This document shows positions 1 through 6,643 of a stretch of 17,724 bases of DNA, one piece after another. Made by a program: the position numbers and the translations under genes. The notes under the pieces were generated by a model, which saw nothing but the letters and a program-made list of their open reading frames with translations, was not told the DNA's origin and made no database searches. This stretch comes from Chloroflexota bacterium (GTDB lineage: Bacteria; Chloroflexota; Anaerolineae; Promineifilales; Promineifilaceae). Positions within the stretch are counted from its first letter, which is position 1, and each line of letters opens with the position of its first letter. The stretch covers positions 1 to 17,724 of the forward strand of contig JAAEOP010001350.1 of the NCBI GenBank assembly GCA_024223125.1, read 5' to 3'.

Positions 1-145
1 AGACAAGGCATTGGTGAATGGCCAAGGTTTTACCCGCCTGTCTCGCCTCTACGATAATGCAGGATAATTGACGATAATTTTGTGATTGCAGATGTCGAAT
101 TGCCCAAAATTGTTTACAATAAGGTTGCCGATCAATAACGTGCAT
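1..145 (-). CDS. 5' end of a divergent gene with a degenerate P-loop (STAND/iSTAND-like), cut by the window edge
   Basis: Reading leftward from an ATG at 145, an open frame of 48 codons runs off the window. It begins MHVIDRQPYCKQFWAIRH and later has CIIVEARQAGKTLAIHQ. EARQAGKT resembles a Walker A loop whose first glycine is replaced by Glu, as in the inactive STAND NTPase-like domains that often accompany effector-associated-domain proteins. An in-frame TAA two codons upstream fixes the earliest start at 145. No Shine-Dalgarno sequence is visible. Its start lies only 24 bp from the rightward TIR gene, so the two could form a divergent conflict locus. The family is inferred from a short stretch; it could also be a remnant of a longer gene. 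Confidence 0.42.
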   Translation of the reverse strand, partial: MHVIDRQPYCKQFWAIRHLQSQNYRQLSCIIVEARQAGKTLAIHQCLV

Positions 146-169
146 AGTTTATAGTTAGAGGATGATTTC

Positions 170-1900
170 ATGATAACGCCAAACAACAAACAACTCCGTG
201 AATTTATTTTGGACTCCTTCGACCATGTTGAGTTGGATTCATTCTGTCTGGACTATTTTACAGAAGTATCTCGTAATTACTTTGGCAACAACATGAGTAT
301 GACCGAGAAAGTTAACAAATTAATTGGTTATTGTGAACGGCGTAGAAAGAGGGAGAATTTATTGGTGGCGTTGGAGCAAGAACGGGAAAATGTGTATCGA
401 AAGACCTTTCCCCAGCTGAAGAAAAAGGTTGCGCCCCCGCAAGAATATAAATCCCAGCCACGAAACCCCAAGCAAATATTTGTCAGTCACTCGTCGAAGG
501 ACGCTGAAATGGCGCAGCGTGTTGCCCATGATTTGCGGGCAAACGGATATGACATTTTCATTACACCAGACAGCATCCGCCCCGGTGAAAAATGGGTACC
601 GGCTATTGGCCGGGGTTTGGATGAGAGCGGCGTTTTTCTGGTGCTGTTAACGCCAAATGCCATCAATTCCAAGTGGGTGAACAATGAGGCAAACACAGCT
701 ATTGCCCTGGATAATGAAAATGAAGCCCGTCTTCTTTTTTTGAATGTGCAAGATTGTAAACCACCCTCATTGTGGAGGCAGTGGCAATCCCTTTCGTTTC
801 GAGATAAAGAATACGAGTGGAATATGGAAGCTCTTTTGAGCGAATTGAAGAGGGAAACAGTGTCGTCCCCACAGATTTCCAGGCCACCCGCACAACCTGA
901 AACACCTGACCCAAAACCAGAAAAGGCTCCTACAGACAGCAAACGGCAACAGCAGGAAGCGCAAGTGAAGCCATTGTATAGACAATTACAACAAGCGCAG
1001 GCAAATGGCGATTGGTTGAGTGTATTGACGTTGGCGGCGAAAATAGATGTGCTGCTGCCCGATTACCGCAATGTGGCTGCTTTGCAAGCTGTGGCTTTGC
1101 AGCAATTGCAAAAGCCGGCTCCCCAACTTGAGCCGCGTCGGAGCGGTAGAAAAAAGTCCCCGGCACTTCCGAAAGTGCCGGGGACTTCTGGAGACACCTT
1201 TGTCCATGAGAAAACGGGGTTGGAATTTGTGCGTGTACCGGCGGGCGAATTTAAGTATGGCGACAAAGGGGAAAAGCGGAAGTTGCCGGAATATTGGATA
1301 AGCAAAACGGCCGTGACCCATGCCGTTTACAAGCGGTTTATTGACGCCAACCTCAATTACGACGTACCCATTAGAGATGATGATGATATGGATAGGCCCT
1401 ACAATTGGAATAAACAAAAGCGTACATTTCCGGCCGATAAAGCGGATCATCCAGTCGTGTTTGTAACCTGGTACGATGCCGTGGCTTTTTGCGAATGGGC
1501 GGGCTTGCAACTGCCAACAGAGGAACAATGGGAAAAAGCAGCGCGGGGTACGGATGGACGGAAATACCCCTGGGGTAATAATGACCCGACGGATAAGCTG
1601 TGTAATTTTGATGACAATGTGGGCAAGACGACGCCGGTAGGACAATATTTGCCGCAAGGGGACAGTCCGTACGGTTGTGTGGATATGAGTGGCAATGTGT
1701 GGGAATGGTGCCTGAATAAATATAAGACTCCACAAGATACGGCCGTAGACAAAAGTGATGACTGGCGTGTCTTGCGCGGCGGTTCGTGGGGCGGCAATGC
1801 AGACTTTGCGCGCGCGGCGTCTCGCAGCCTCTTCTCTCCAGGCTACCGTGACCTCGATGTTGGTTTCCAGGTGGTGGTTGTTCGTCCCCCATCTCAATAG
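170..1900 (+). CDS. EAD-TIR-FGE-like three-domain conflict protein
   Basis: This 576-aa protein has three modules. Residues about 5-80 look like a small helical effector-associated (death-like) domain. Residues about 101-215 are a TIR domain, opening QIFVSHSSKDAEMA, with a Glu at 173 (KWVNNEANTA) at the usual NADase position. Residues about 255-320 form a helical linker. Residues 343-572 are a formylglycine-generating-enzyme/sulfatase-modifying fold (FVRVPAGEF, LPTEEQWEKAARG, DMSGNVWEWC, LRGGSWG). The copper-binding cysteines of true FGE are absent from the C-terminal motif, so a binding or recognition role is more likely than catalysis. The start is supported by AGAGGA at 157-162, 7 nt before ATG. 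By analogy with known EAD/TIR systems it probably acts in defence or programmed death by consuming NAD; that is inference. The linker contains an inserted hairpin (1154-1187). Confidence 0.88.
   Translation: MITPNNKQLREFILDSFDHVELDSFCLDYFTEVSRNYFGNNMSMTEKVNKLIGYCERRRKRENLLVALEQERENVYRKTFPQLKKKVAPPQEYKSQPRNPKQIFVSHSSKDAEMAQRVAHDLRANGYDIFITPDSIRPGEKWVPAIGRGLDESGVFLVLLTPNAINSKWVNNEANTAIALDNENEARLLFLNVQDCKPPSLWRQWQSLSFRDKEYEWNMEALLSELKRETVSSPQISRPPAQPETPDPKPEKAPTDSKRQQQEAQVKPLYRQLQQAQANGDWLSVLTLAAKIDVLLPDYRNVAALQAVALQQLQKPAPQLEPRRSGRKKSPALPKVPGTSGDTFVHEKTGLEFVRVPAGEFKYGDKGEKRKLPEYWISKTAVTHAVYKRFIDANLNYDVPIRDDDDMDRPYNWNKQKRTFPADKADHPVVFVTWYDAVAFCEWAGLQLPTEEQWEKAARGTDGRKYPWGNNDPTDKLCNFDDNVGKTTPVGQYLPQGDSPYGCVDMSGNVWEWCLNKYKTPQDTAVDKSDDWRVLRGGSWGGNADFARAASRSLFSPGYRDLDVGFQVVVVRPPSQ
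1154..1187. repeat. Perfect 15-bp inverted repeat inserted in frame in the TIR gene
   Basis: Arms AAGTCCCCGGCACTT (1154-1168) and AAGTGCCGGGGACTT (1173-1187) pair perfectly around a 4-nt loop. The repeat starts exactly on codon 329 of the TIR protein and is read as KSPALPKVPGT in the flexible linker between the helical segment and the FGE-like domain, keeping the frame open. The GC-rich stem is unlike the surrounding sequence and has the look of a dispersed REP-type palindrome. Confidence 0.8.
1766..1890 (+). other. Possible diversity-generating-retroelement variable region (3' end of the TIR gene)
   Basis: The last about 40 codons encode RVLRGGSW, then a stretch with scattered unusual residues (GG, F, S, LFS, Y, DLD) on a fixed frame (A-RAA-R---P--R---GF), ending GFQVVVVRPP. 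This is the layout of FGE-type variable proteins of diversity-generating retroelements, where template adenines mutate at those positions. A 6-bp GC stem (1918-1923 with 1942-1947) lies just downstream. No reverse transcriptase or template repeat is in the window, so this rests on protein pattern alone. An ordinary FGE-like tail would look similar. Confidence 0.33.
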
Positions 1901-1993
1901 GTCGCTGATCTCTGTCTGGGCGGGCGAGTGGTAACGGAGTTCCGCCCATCGTGTGTTAGCGCAATCACAGCAAATTTTCCAACCGCCCAACCC

Positions 1994-2093
1994 TGTCGTT
2001 CCGAACCCCTATATAGCCCGGAGTAAAACCAAAGAGGGTGAGGAATCCTCCGCCTGACACGTCAAAAGATTCCTCCCTACGGTTGGAATGACG
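1994..2093. repeat. MITE/REP-like imperfect palindromic element in the intergenic gap
   Basis: The ends are near-inverted copies: GTCGTTCCGAAC at 1995-2006, and GTTGGAATGAC at 2082-2092 (reverse complement GTCATTCCAAC). Inside, GAGGAATCCTCC (2040-2051) opposes GATTCCTCCC (2068-2077). It fills most of the 1901-2128 gap between the TIR gene and the beta-propeller gene. It resembles small dispersed palindromes common in Chloroflexota intergenic DNA; that comparison is from memory. Confidence 0.55.
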
Positions 2094-2128
2094 TGGGCGG
2101 ATGACTCTGTAGGAAAGTTGGTTTTTTT

Positions 2129-3316
2129 ATGGAAGAATGGCAATCAGACACGTTGGAAGATGAAGCGACATTGGGGCAGCCGGGGAAAGTAGGGCGGGTG
2201 GTGATCACGGCCGTAACCCTCCTCATCCTCATCTCTTTTTTAGGCGTTATCCTACTGACCTTCTACAATCAGTTCAGCGGCCGAGCTACGCTGTCGGCAA
2301 ATTTTCCTTCCGTCGCTTTTTTGGATCAAGATGAATTGGGAACTTACCAGCTTTATATGACGGATGTGTTCAATGATAAAGCGGCCGCTCAACTCACCCA
2401 GGAAAGTGATGATCTTCTTGAATTTGCTGTTTCGCCAATGGGCACGGCCGTAACCTACATTGTCCAGGGGGAAGATGGCGGTACAGAGATTAAGTTGTTT
2501 GATTGGCACGGCCGTACCGCTGCCAACCAGCGCACCCTTTTAACCTGCCCGCAAACAATGTGTGAGCGGCTGGTGTGGCATCCCGACGGCCGTCGCCTTA
2601 TTTATGAACGACGTAAAAACAATACCCCCCGCCTCTGGTGGCTGGATATTCAGACATTAGAAACAGTACCTGTGCAGGAAGATAAGACGGCCGTTAGCCA
2701 GAATGCGGCCGTCTCCCCCGACGGCGCCTGGTTAAGTTACGCCAACCCCCAACATGAAGAAATGGTTTTGTATGAGTTTGGCCAGGGAACCCAGACGCGC
2801 CTGGCTAATGTGTTGGGTAATACGGCCGTGTGGCATCCTACTATCCCCCAATTCCTCTTCAGCGATTTTGATCTGCTTGTGTACCACGGCGATGAAAATG
2901 AGACCAGCCACCAGGAACACAGCCACGATTTTGACCAAGCTATTCATCTCTATCTGGGACAAACCAACGGTGACTCTAGCGTCTTGTCAGGTGAAGCGGG
3001 CAATGTCAATGACGATAATGCCGCCTGGTCTCCCGATGGTGAATGGATTGCTTATGGTCGCAAACCGGCAGGCACGGCCGCCGGTCGTCAATTATGGTTG
3101 ATGCGGGCCGACGGCCGTGAAAACCGTCCCTTAACCACCGACACACAGTTTTATTATGGGCCGCCTCGTTGGTCTGAGGACGGCCGTTATCTCCTCTTCC
3201 AACGAGTCAATTTTCAAGAATCAAACCCTCAACCTGGTATCTGGCTGCTAGAAGTCAGTACCGGCGATCTGCTGCCCGTCACACCCAGCGGCATCCTCCC
3301 TACCTGGCTTCCTTGA
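2129..3316 (+). CDS. Membrane-anchored TolB-like (PD40) beta-propeller protein
   Basis: This 395-aa protein has one hydrophobic segment at about residues 24-46 (VVITAVTLLILISFLGVILL). A large, presumably extracytoplasmic domain follows, made of PD40/TolB-type repeats, recognisable by VSPDGAWLSYA, WSPDGEWIAYGRK, LWLMRADGRENRPLT and WSEDGRYLLFQ. At least five or six blades can be made out, consistent with a six- or seven-bladed propeller. Such proteins bind other proteins or carbohydrates; no catalytic motif is seen, and the specific role is unknown. AGGAA at 2111-2115 lies 13 nt before the ATG, rather far. The gene has the densest run of the ACGGCCGT palindrome in the window (8 copies), marking it as long-resident DNA. 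Confidence 0.8.
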   Translation: MEEWQSDTLEDEATLGQPGKVGRVVITAVTLLILISFLGVILLTFYNQFSGRATLSANFPSVAFLDQDELGTYQLYMTDVFNDKAAAQLTQESDDLLEFAVSPMGTAVTYIVQGEDGGTEIKLFDWHGRTAANQRTLLTCPQTMCERLVWHPDGRRLIYERRKNNTPRLWWLDIQTLETVPVQEDKTAVSQNAAVSPDGAWLSYANPQHEEMVLYEFGQGTQTRLANVLGNTAVWHPTIPQFLFSDFDLLVYHGDENETSHQEHSHDFDQAIHLYLGQTNGDSSVLSGEAGNVNDDNAAWSPDGEWIAYGRKPAGTAAGRQLWLMRADGRENRPLTTDTQFYYGPPRWSEDGRYLLFQRVNFQESNPQPGIWLLEVSTGDLLPVTPSGILPTWLP

Positions 3317-3330
3317 ATTGTTGTTTTTAC

Positions 3331-3359
3331 TTGTGTGACGTGTGTTATTTGTGTAAACT
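3331..3359 (+). promoter_or_regulatory. Candidate promoter and operator for the toxin-antitoxin pair
   Basis: TTGTGT (3331-3336) and TAAACT (3354-3359) are spaced 17 bp, a weak sigma-70-like match. TTGTGT recurs at 3349 and a related GTGTGTT lies at 3340, giving direct repeats about every 9 bp. That arrangement would suit cooperative binding by a ribbon-helix-helix antitoxin just upstream of its own gene. Both readings are tentative. Confidence 0.3.
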
Positions 3360-3381
3360 GTACGGCAAAGTGAGGTGCAAT

Positions 3382-3627
3382 ATGCTATTAAAAGAAAAAA
3401 AGAAACTGACTCTGCGTGTGAATGCTCGACTAATAGATCAAGCTAAAAACTATGCTAAAAAACACAATACATCTATTTCCCAATTAGTGGAGACCTTTTT
3501 CCTTGACTTGACGAACATTGAGGAAAATGAACATACTCCATTTGTACAACAATTGACCGGTATTTTGCCAGCAGACATTGATGCTGAAGAAACGTATCAC
3601 GATTATCTGGTAGAGAAATATGGTTGA
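3382..3627 (+). CDS. Ribbon-helix-helix antitoxin (VapB-like, DUF6364-type)
   Basis: The ATG at 3382 is preferred because GAGGTG (3372-3377) sits 4-5 nt upstream. A longer frame from TTG at 3313 would add a Cys-rich, unrelated N-terminus overlapping the previous gene. The 81-aa product begins MLLKEKKKLTLRVNARLID, with the basic strand LTLRVNARLI and helices QAKNYAKKHNTSISQLVETF of a ribbon-helix-helix DNA-binding domain. The acidic tail (NIEENE to ETYHDYLVEKYG) would neutralise the toxin. Its last 8 nt overlap the PIN-toxin gene (ATGGTTGA), typical of coupled antitoxin-toxin operons. The family assignment is from residue pattern. Confidence 0.82.
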   Translation: MLLKEKKKLTLRVNARLIDQAKNYAKKHNTSISQLVETFFLDLTNIEENEHTPFVQQLTGILPADIDAEETYHDYLVEKYG

Positions 3628-4054
3628 CCGTCTCCGCGTTCTGGTTGATACAAATGTGATTCTCGATGTACTCCAGGTACGTCAACCTTTTTATGAGGAT
3701 TCAGCCAATGTTGTAGACGCTGTTGCCCGCCAGCAAGTTGCAGGTTTGTTGGCAGCCCATACGATTACCAACTTGTTTTATATCATGTCTCGTTTTCAAA
3801 ATCGGGCGACGACCGCAGCCACACTTACCCATCTGCTTTCTACATTCAACGTGGGAATGATTGATGATACTGTCATTCGACAAGCTCTAGGTTGGGGTTG
3901 GCATGATTTTGAGGATGCTGTGCAAATGGCAACGGCCGTTCACGAAAACATAGATTACATCGTCACCCGTAACGTCAAAGATTTTGAAACTCAACCCGTT
4001 CCCGTTCTCCTTCCCTCTGGCCTGCTTGCCATTTTAAGCCAACAAAGGAAGTAG
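3620..4054 (+). CDS. PIN-domain ribonuclease toxin (VapC-like)
   Basis: This 144-aa protein has the PIN-domain layout: VLVDTNVILDVL with Asp10 and Asp16 near the N-terminus, HDFEDAVQMATA with Asp96, Glu98 and Asp99 in the middle, and IVTRNVKDF with Asp121 at the end. These acidic residues would hold the Mg/Mn ions that cut RNA. Length and order (antitoxin first, 8-nt overlap) fit a type II VapBC module. All expected acidic residues are present, so it looks intact. The module is AT-richer than its neighbours and has only one ACGGCCGT (3932), suggesting later arrival. It ends 6 bp from the convergent cytochrome gene. Confidence 0.88.
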   Translation: MVDRLRVLVDTNVILDVLQVRQPFYEDSANVVDAVARQQVAGLLAAHTITNLFYIMSRFQNRATTAATLTHLLSTFNVGMIDDTVIRQALGWGWHDFEDAVQMATAVHENIDYIVTRNVKDFETQPVPVLLPSGLLAILSQQRK

Positions 4055-4064
4055 CCGCGGCTAC
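4051..4064. terminator. Palindrome spanning the stop codons of two convergent genes
   Basis: GTAGCCGCGGCTAC is a perfect 14-bp palindrome containing the TAG of the PIN toxin (4052-4054) on plus and the TAG of the cytochrome gene (4061-4063) on minus. On plus it is followed by a small GACGA/TCGTC stem with a T5 loop (4065-4078). It could be a compact bidirectional terminator, but neither side has a strong U-tract. Confidence 0.33.
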
Positions 4065-6220
4065 GACGATTTTTCGTCATACGGCCGCTGCCGCACCAGA
4101 ATCATCGTTAGCAAAAAGACCATCCCCAACAGGAGTAATTGAACCGCGAATTGGGCTTCCAGACCGGCCGCAGCAGGCTGGTTGGTTGTTTTAGAGAGGG
4201 GGGCGCTTTTGGATACGGCCGTAGGTGGCAAATCCCCATCCCCAATAATTGTTAATTCTTCTGGCGCCACTTCAATTTGGGTCAGCAAAAAAGTGACCAT
4301 CGTTTCAATCTGCTCTGGCGTCAGGCGGCTGGTGTAATCACGGGGCATAATGTTCGCCAGACATGGCCCATTGGGGCAGTCGGGGACCAGATGCGCATTG
4401 GGGTCTAAAATAGATTGACGCAGATAATCGGCCGCTGACAAACCGGCTATTCTTTCCCCAGCCGCTGCGCCGATATCAGACAAATCTGGCCCTACTTTAC
4501 CCCCTTCACCCAAAGCGCCGATAGCATGGCAAGCGCCGCAGCCAGAATTGAGAATGACTTCCTCGGCCGTTGCCCCTTCAATGGGACGCGGTGTGGGTGT
4601 GGGGGCGGGGATGTTGGTGGGCGCGGCCGTGGCTGTGGCTGTTGGCGTTGGCATTTGGGACAGTTCTTCAGCGGTAGGTTGGTTCAGTTTGGCCGTGGGA
4701 ACAGCCCGCAAAATGGCGTCACACTGGTTAATGTCCGGTTCAGGGTCAGGCATACACCACCAGGGGCCGCCCTTCTTCGTTTTCAAGATGGGCACATACC
4801 AGATGACCATTTCCTCACCTGAAATTGGGTCGTTGTTGATCCATTGGCGCGGCGGCTGGTAAGTGTCGCCAGGGCCGGCAGTGATAGGGCCTTCGCCTTC
4901 ATTTTCATTCTGTTGCAGCAGAAACAGCCGTGCTTCATCTAACCCCAGCGGGTCGGTGCGTTCAAGCTGCCATTGGTAAAGCTGCTCGCCGTTATCGGTG
5001 GCTAGTTTGTAGCCGTCGGGGGAGAGGTCTTCCACGAAGGGGTGTAATTCTTGTTCTTGGGCTACGGCCGTCCATTCCTGCTCCTGCCATGTCCACACAT
5101 CCTGATTCCCGGCCAGTTCAATGCGCCAAAAAGGACGATACTGGGAGAGGTCATCGCAGCCGGGACCATGGGAAACAAAACGGAATTCAAAGGAACCATC
5201 GGCAAAAAGACGGACGATTTGTTCATAACGGTAGCAGCAAATGCAGTTGGGCCAACGGCTGAATTCGGTAAACATCTGCCCCACTTCAAAACCATCTTCA
5301 AATGGAATGAGGTCTGTACCCCCAAACGGCCGTACCGAGGCATTAAACCCAATCTCATCCCGATAACCACCCGGCCAACTGGGATACCATGCTTCAACTT
5401 GCCCGATTTTGACGCTGGTGAAAACAGGATTGCCGTTGTAAGTGGCTTCCGTAAAGTTGAGGCCGTCGCTGGCCGTCATCTCCCAGCACAGATGCCAACC
5501 AAATTCATCATGGCAGCCGTTGCGGAAGGCGTCCCGCTGGCTGACGGGTAAGGCTGCATTGAGTTCCTCGCGGCCGCGTGTGTAAAATGTGCGGGCTACT
5601 TTCTGCTGCTCTAAATTGACAAAGACGTGGTAGACACGGCCGTCCTCCAGCGGCGAATGAAAAGTCAAATCCACACACCATTGGTCGCGGCAGTCGTCAT
5701 CGGCCAGCCAGCCAGACATGGGAACCATCACCGGGTCTACCGCGCCAATGTCTCCAAGGACGGCCGTGACCTGCGGATCGGCGGCGGCAATTTCCATAGC
5801 CAGAGGTAGTACATGGCTGCTGCCTGCCGGACGAGCGTAGACATCTTCCCACTGACCTAAAATCTGTCCCGTTTCCGGTTTGACAATCTGGTGAATGGTC
5901 AGACTCTGTGCCAGATCGTAAAAAATTGCCAGGGCACATTCATACGCGGCGCAATCCCAGGGTTGTGCTTCGCTGGCTGCCAGTCGGACTGCTTCTACAA
6001 ATTGGGTGTTGGCCGGGGCAGCAGGTAGATCAGCCAGGGTGAGCAGGAGTTGGGGATCGCTGCCCATGGTGAGCATCTGGTTGTTTTTGGCGATGGCGAT
6101 GGCGACACGGCCGTGCTGCTGGGTCTTGACTTGATAAAGAAGGACGAAAAAGAGGACGGCCGTGATCACAATGAGACGAATCATTGCACGGCGGCGGGCA
6201 TGGTTTACACTGTTATTCAT
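4061..6220 (-). CDS. Membrane-tethered c-type cytochrome with a large, possibly amine-oxidase-derived, N-terminal domain
   Basis: The 719-aa protein has an N-terminal hydrophobic segment (about 14-31), a large outside domain (about 40-510), a Pro/Thr/Ala linker (524-546), a cytochrome c domain, and a C-terminal transmembrane helix (about 690-711). Haem attachment is CGACH (Cys561, Cys564, His565); Met625 in NIMPRDY is the likely sixth ligand; an extra Cys pair (615, 620) lies between them. The N-terminal domain is unassigned. Residues 326-346 and 359-369 resemble the topaquinone and copper-site segments of copper amine oxidases, with Tyr330 kept but the copper histidines absent; this is tentative. 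No clear Shine-Dalgarno precedes ATG 6220; Met13 is an alternative. It may take part in respiratory electron transfer; the partner is unknown. Confidence 0.8.
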   Translation of the reverse strand: MNNSVNHARRRAMIRLIVITAVLFFVLLYQVKTQQHGRVAIAIAKNNQMLTMGSDPQLLLTLADLPAAPANTQFVEAVRLAASEAQPWDCAAYECALAIFYDLAQSLTIHQIVKPETGQILGQWEDVYARPAGSSHVLPLAMEIAAADPQVTAVLGDIGAVDPVMVPMSGWLADDDCRDQWCVDLTFHSPLEDGRVYHVFVNLEQQKVARTFYTRGREELNAALPVSQRDAFRNGCHDEFGWHLCWEMTASDGLNFTEATYNGNPVFTSVKIGQVEAWYPSWPGGYRDEIGFNASVRPFGGTDLIPFEDGFEVGQMFTEFSRWPNCICCYRYEQIVRLFADGSFEFRFVSHGPGCDDLSQYRPFWRIELAGNQDVWTWQEQEWTAVAQEQELHPFVEDLSPDGYKLATDNGEQLYQWQLERTDPLGLDEARLFLLQQNENEGEGPITAGPGDTYQPPRQWINNDPISGEEMVIWYVPILKTKKGGPWWCMPDPEPDINQCDAILRAVPTAKLNQPTAEELSQMPTPTATATAAPTNIPAPTPTPRPIEGATAEEVILNSGCGACHAIGALGEGGKVGPDLSDIGAAAGERIAGLSAADYLRQSILDPNAHLVPDCPNGPCLANIMPRDYTSRLTPEQIETMVTFLLTQIEVAPEELTIIGDGDLPPTAVSKSAPLSKTTNQPAAAGLEAQFAVQLLLLGMVFLLTMILVRQRPYDEKSS

Positions 6221-6326
6221 GGGATCGAATTGTAATTCGTTCCGCTCATAAAGGAAAAAAAGCGGTATGATTTAAGCGACCCATACAGATTTCCTACTGT
6301 CAGGCGAAAATTACTTCAAAAAGTAT

Positions 6327-6355
6327 TTGTACAAATTCCAATTCTCCGTTATAAT
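6327..6355 (+). promoter_or_regulatory. Near-consensus sigma-70-type promoter of an intergenic RNA
   Basis: TTGTAC (6327-6332) and TATAAT (6350-6355) are separated by exactly 17 bp. Transcription should begin near 6361-6363. No protein gene follows on plus before the terminator at 6507-6538, so this promoter appears to serve a noncoding transcript. The -10 match is perfect and this is the best promoter in the window. Confidence 0.72.
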
Positions 6356-6361
6356 GCTCAC

Positions 6362-6538
6362 TAAGTCTGGTTGGTTATTAAATTCGAGAAAACACACCTC
6401 CCCCAAACTGGCACAAAAAGAAACGCGACTGGAACAACCACCGACTAGACCCAGGGCACTACTTCCTCTCTCGAATTTATGTAGTGCCCGTTCCCCCGAA
6501 CGGCAGAAGGTCTCCTGAATTTCAGGAGACCTTTTTTT
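6362..6538 (+). ncRNA. Candidate structured small RNA with an H-type pseudoknot
   Basis: The segment between a strong promoter and an intrinsic terminator (about 177 nt) has no credible reading frame but much pairing potential. An 11-bp perfect helix can form between 6379-6389 (TAAATTCGAGA) and 6469-6479. A 9-bp perfect helix can form between 6454-6462 (GGGCACTAC) and 6481-6489. The second strand of the first helix lies in the loop of the second, with one nucleotide between the two 3' strands, so together they make a classic H-type pseudoknot or two exclusive folds. A further 6-bp pairing (6368-6373 with 6435-6440) and a small hairpin (6488-6493 with 6498-6503) are possible. An unpaired C-rich stretch (6396-6404) contains CCTCC, complementary to Shine-Dalgarno sites. 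I do not recognise it as 6S, SRP, RNase P or tmRNA. Confidence 0.62.
6507..6538 (+). terminator. Strong rho-independent terminator
   Basis: AAGGTCTCCTGAA (6507-6519) pairs perfectly with TTCAGGAGACCTT (6521-6533); the usable stem is about 11 bp around a small loop, and the run of seven T ends at 6538. The T-run is on plus only, so it ends the intergenic RNA rather than the lys operon arriving from the other side. Confidence 0.88.
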
Positions 6539-6573
6539 GTCTTAGAGATCGTTCTTAACTTTGAGTCCACTGA

Positions 6574-6606
6574 AAAAAGCCACAGAGGACACTGAGATCA
6601 CAGAGA
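6574..6606. repeat. Possible dispersed CACAGAG-rich repeat
   Basis: The stretch from AAAAAGCCACAGAGGAC to GAGATCACAGAGAA contains two CACAGAG words and resembles short low-complexity repeats seen between genes in several environmental phyla. It lies between the RNA terminator and the stop of the homoisocitrate dehydrogenase gene. No function or terminator is seen here. Confidence 0.25.
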
Positions 6607-6643
6607 ATGATCAGAGAAAACCTGATGCAATCTGGTACGGCGT

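Noticed and set aside
61..120. Promoter for the TIR gene at TACAAT (115-120)
   Set aside because: No -35 hexamer at suitable spacing; the nearest TTG-type hexamers are 9 or 23 bp away.
986..1990. 334-codon open frame antisense to the TIR gene
   Set aside because: It mirrors the opposite strand of a well-supported gene, has no recognisable motif and runs through the palindrome and the intergenic region.
3313..3381. N-terminal extension of the antitoxin from TTG 3313
   Set aside because: It overlaps the previous gene, is Cys-rich and unlike the family; the ATG at 3382 has a proper ribosome-binding site.
5051..5551. 166-codon plus-strand frame opposite the cytochrome gene
   Set aside because: It is a shadow frame with no domain or ribosome-binding site.
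6327..6518. 63-codon open frame over the intergenic RNA
   Set aside because: Its starts lie inside the -35 and -10 elements, so the mapped promoter could not transcribe them; there is no ribosome-binding site, and the helices and terminator explain the sequence better.
6541..6643. Terminator for the lys operon on the minus strand
   Set aside because: No hairpin followed by a T-run is visible on that strand.
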